Positions 13,221 to 15,215 of a stretch of 15,215 bases of DNA are shown piece by piece (position 1 is the first letter of the stretch; each line of letters begins with the position of its first letter). Both the position numbers and the translations under genes were made by a program. The stretch covers positions 1 to 15,215 of the forward strand of contig JADHTP010000047.1 in the NCBI GenBank assembly GCA_016784945.1, written 5' to 3'. The stretch is from Deltaproteobacteria bacterium. Lineage in GTDB: Bacteria; Myxococcota_A; UBA9042; DTJE01. The notes beneath the pieces are model-generated. The model was not told where the DNA came from, did no database searches, and was given only the letters and a program-made list of their open reading frames with translations.

Positions 13221-14143
13221 CATACCGACGTTACGGGTTCGAAAAGATCGACTTCATCCTCCTGGGATGGGTGATCCTGGTAATCGTGGTGGTGGGCGCC
13301 CTCCAGGCCGAACTGCTGCAATCGCGCACCATCCTGGTCCAGCATGCGACCTGGGCCTTCCTTTACATGGGCGGCCTGCGCATCCTGGACCGTCTGAAGG
13401 TGGCCCTCACCTGGCGATACGTCTATCGGATACTGGCCATCATGGCCATGCTGCCCGTGACGTTTTTGAACCTGGGTCCCGTGATCCACCACCTCCATCC
13501 GACCACCCACGAACTGCAACTCCTCGAGCTGGATCGCTGGCTCTTCGGAATGGATCCCGTCCTCTACATGGAACGGTGGCTCCATCCCGTGGCCGTGGAT
13601 TTCTTTGCAATCGCCTACTTTTCCTATTTCACCCTGGCTTTCATCGCCCTGCCCCCACTCATCGTCCAACGGGACGTGGCCACCATCGACCGTGTTCTGG
13701 TGGGCGTGATGATGACCGTTTTCTGCAGCTACATCTGCTATTTCCTGGTACCCGCCCGTTCACCCTACGTGGTCGCCGACCTGCCGGACTTCGCCGCCGA
13801 GTTTTCCTACACGGTCCCCATCACCGGCTGGATCATCGGAGACACCATCCGCAACGCCATCCATTCCTGGGACCCGGTCCAGATGAACGCCTTTCCCAGT
13901 GCCCACACGGCGGTGGCCGTTGTCTTTTTCCTGACACTGAGGAAGAAGAGGATCCTGTTCTGGATACTCTTCATCAATGGGGTCGCCCTGATATTTTCCA
14001 CCTTCTACCTGAGGTATCATTACGTCATCGACGTCATCGCCGGCTCCCTCCTGGCCGTCGGCGCCGTGGCGTTCGCCAACTGGTTCAGCGACCACCCATC
14101 CGTGGATGGGAAAGTGATAAACCCGGTCAAGGAGACTGAATGA
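13217..14143 (+). CDS. PAP2-superfamily membrane phosphotransferase/phosphatase, Ipt1-like
   Basis: The 308-residue protein has about six or seven membrane helices and the three PAP2 motifs: PARSPY (179-184, the C1 region in the form found in inositol-phosphotransferase-like members), FPSAHT (226-231, with the catalytic H230) and STFYLRYHYVID (261-272, with R266, H268 and D272). Members hydrolyse or transfer phosphate or phospho-head groups of lipids at the outer face of the membrane. The Aur1/Ipt1-like (PAP2_3) subgroup fits best, but whether this one is a phosphatase or a transferase cannot be told. The GTG start at 13217 overlaps the nadE stop by four bases and has AAGGAG 8 nt upstream, which supports it strongly. 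The stop overlaps the following ATG in ATGA, so it is the middle gene of a coupled trio. Confidence 0.85.
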   Translation: MTYRRYGFEKIDFILLGWVILVIVVVGALQAELLQSRTILVQHATWAFLYMGGLRILDRLKVALTWRYVYRILAIMAMLPVTFLNLGPVIHHLHPTTHELQLLELDRWLFGMDPVLYMERWLHPVAVDFFAIAYFSYFTLAFIALPPLIVQRDVATIDRVLVGVMMTVFCSYICYFLVPARSPYVVADLPDFAAEFSYTVPITGWIIGDTIRNAIHSWDPVQMNAFPSAHTAVAVVFFLTLRKKRILFWILFINGVALIFSTFYLRYHYVIDVIAGSLLAVGAVAFANWFSDHPSVDGKVINPVKETE

Positions 14144-15210
14144 AGACGTCAGTTGTGGTGATCCTGGTCTGCTGCCTGGGGTTCGTCACCTCCTGCGGCA
14201 AGGGAAAGGGCTGCAGTCCGGCCGGCCCGCCTCCCGCCGCTACGGTGAAACCCGTGGTGACAGCCGACGAAACTGCCCGGCCCGCCCCGGACACATCACC
14301 GGGCGGCCTGGGCATGCTGGAACGCTTTGCGCCCATGCTGCCGGCGGGCACTTCCATCCTGGCTGTCTTTCCCGTGTCGACGCTCGTGAGTTCCCTGGAC
14401 GAACTGTCGGACTCCTTCGTCCAGCTGGTGCTCATGGAGGGCAAGGCGGCACTCCCGGAACGACTCCAGGTGGTCTATGGCGTGGACCTTCAGGGATTGG
14501 GGCCCTACTGTGCCTTCTTTTCCGGCCGTGATGGCGGCGCCGCGCTGATCTGTGAAGGCTGTAAAAGCGTGAAGGCGCCCAAGGGCCATGATCTCTGGAA
14601 GCAGGGAACGGCCTCCGGTCATTACGTGAAAAGGGGAAATCACACGGTGGCCGTCGGTCTGATCGGAGATCGCCTCCTGGTGGGGAACGAGACCGCGATC
14701 CGTCAACTGGCCACGGTGGAACGGGGCGACTGGCCGGCCCTTTCCAAGGGCATGGGGCGTCAGATGGCCCGCCTGCGCAGCCTGGCCGGGGCCAACCCCT
14801 GGAAGGACGTGGCGGTCTTCTTCCTGAAACCGGAGTTGGCGCCCTGGTGTCCCGCCGACACCTGCCTGGGCACGGCCGTCTTCGCGGACCTGGGCCGCGA
14901 GGCCATCCTGGTTGTTGACGCCGGCAACGACAAGGCTGAAGCGGCCCGCGCGGCCGTGGAGTCGTTCTGGAGCGAAATGGTGGCCTCCTTTGCCCGCACC
15001 CGTGACACAGTGGAACTGGAGCGGAAGCCGCCCATACCCGACAAGGCCGTGAAGAAGGCGGACCTGCTGGTCCTTCGCGGCGAAATAGCGGTCCGCGGTC
15101 ACCAGGTCAGGATCCAGGGCCCGGGCCACGCACTGTATCTGGCGGCCATCCTCCACCCTGCCCTCCTGTCGGACTACCTGGGGCCTCCGGTGGAATGGCT
15201 TGAGAGGTAG
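14140..15210 (+). CDS. Cysteine-rich lipoprotein of unknown function
   Basis: The 356-residue product starts with a classic lipoprotein signal: K2, a hydrophobic core and the lipobox FVTSC with Cys19. A short Pro/Ala-rich linker (25-55) follows. The mature part begins with LPAGTSILAVFPVSTLVSSLDEL (68-90), a pattern seen in the LPA(D/G)T-type envelope proteins of myxobacterial-like bacteria, then alternating strands and helices. Besides the lipidated Cys there are six cysteines: C25, C124, C138-x2-C141 and C237-x4-C242, which could form disulfides in the periplasm. No enzyme motif is recognised. AAGGAG precedes the ATG by a normal spacing, and the ATG overlaps the PAP2 stop (ATGA). The gene is complete, ending with TAG at 15208-15210. 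Its place in the nadE-PAP2 operon gives no clear functional hint. Confidence 0.8.
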   Translation: MKTSVVVILVCCLGFVTSCGKGKGCSPAGPPPAATVKPVVTADETARPAPDTSPGGLGMLERFAPMLPAGTSILAVFPVSTLVSSLDELSDSFVQLVLMEGKAALPERLQVVYGVDLQGLGPYCAFFSGRDGGAALICEGCKSVKAPKGHDLWKQGTASGHYVKRGNHTVAVGLIGDRLLVGNETAIRQLATVERGDWPALSKGMGRQMARLRSLAGANPWKDVAVFFLKPELAPWCPADTCLGTAVFADLGREAILVVDAGNDKAEAARAAVESFWSEMVASFARTRDTVELERKPPIPDKAVKKADLLVLRGEIAVRGHQVRIQGPGHALYLAAILHPALLSDYLGPPVEWLER

Positions 15211-15215
15211 AGTCG

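Overview
The window is about 15.2 kb of GC-rich, densely coding DNA from what looks like a Gram-negative bacterium. It carries three predicted lipoproteins with Lol/Lsp-type signals, a TPR protein, a HEAT-repeat lipoprotein and housekeeping genes (cdsA, glpD, nadE). This mix is common in deltaproteobacterial or myxobacterial-like lineages and in several environmental candidate phyla. There is no rRNA, ribosomal-protein or other phylogenetic marker here, so the taxon remains a guess. I saw no tRNA, rRNA, CRISPR array, insertion sequence, integrase or phage gene.

Left end (1-3142, + strand): a tightly coupled operon of a 5'-truncated TPR protein, a 127-residue remnant of a response-regulator/GGDEF protein (the start of a receiver domain joined directly to the tail of a GGDEF domain), and cdsA. 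The junctions are TGA|ATG and ATGA. cdsA then overlaps the next gene tail to tail.

Middle (3126-9975): on the minus strand, a lipoprotein of seven tandem beta-type modules (about 75 residues each) is followed 14 nt later by a GT-C-type polytopic membrane protein. Divergent from it, on the plus strand, is a 583-residue radical SAM/auxiliary-cluster protein whose C-terminal third looks like a second, cysteine-free copy of the radical SAM barrel. It overlaps the 3' end of glpD by 47 bp. glpD has a recognisable sigma70-type promoter and a normal Shine-Dalgarno leader.

Right part (10126-15210): a HEAT-repeat lipoprotein; two very small minus-strand ORFs encoding single-helix membrane peptides, each with a good ribosome binding site; a 375-bp non-coding stretch; and a coupled operon of glutamine-dependent NAD synthetase (nadE), a PAP2/Ipt1-like phosphotransferase and a cysteine-rich lipoprotein.

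Two themes stand out. First, the radical SAM gene and nadE both have a perfect TATAAT only 7-8 nt before the ATG and no Shine-Dalgarno, which suggests leaderless mRNAs, while other genes in the window use strong Shine-Dalgarno sites. Second, gene packing is extreme: three convergent pairs overlap at their 3' ends and no convincing terminator is visible. By content the window leans to envelope and lipid functions (CDP-diacylglycerol synthesis, glycerol-3-phosphate oxidation, PAP2 transfer, a GT-C protein, lipoproteins), but no single new pathway can be demonstrated from the sequence alone.
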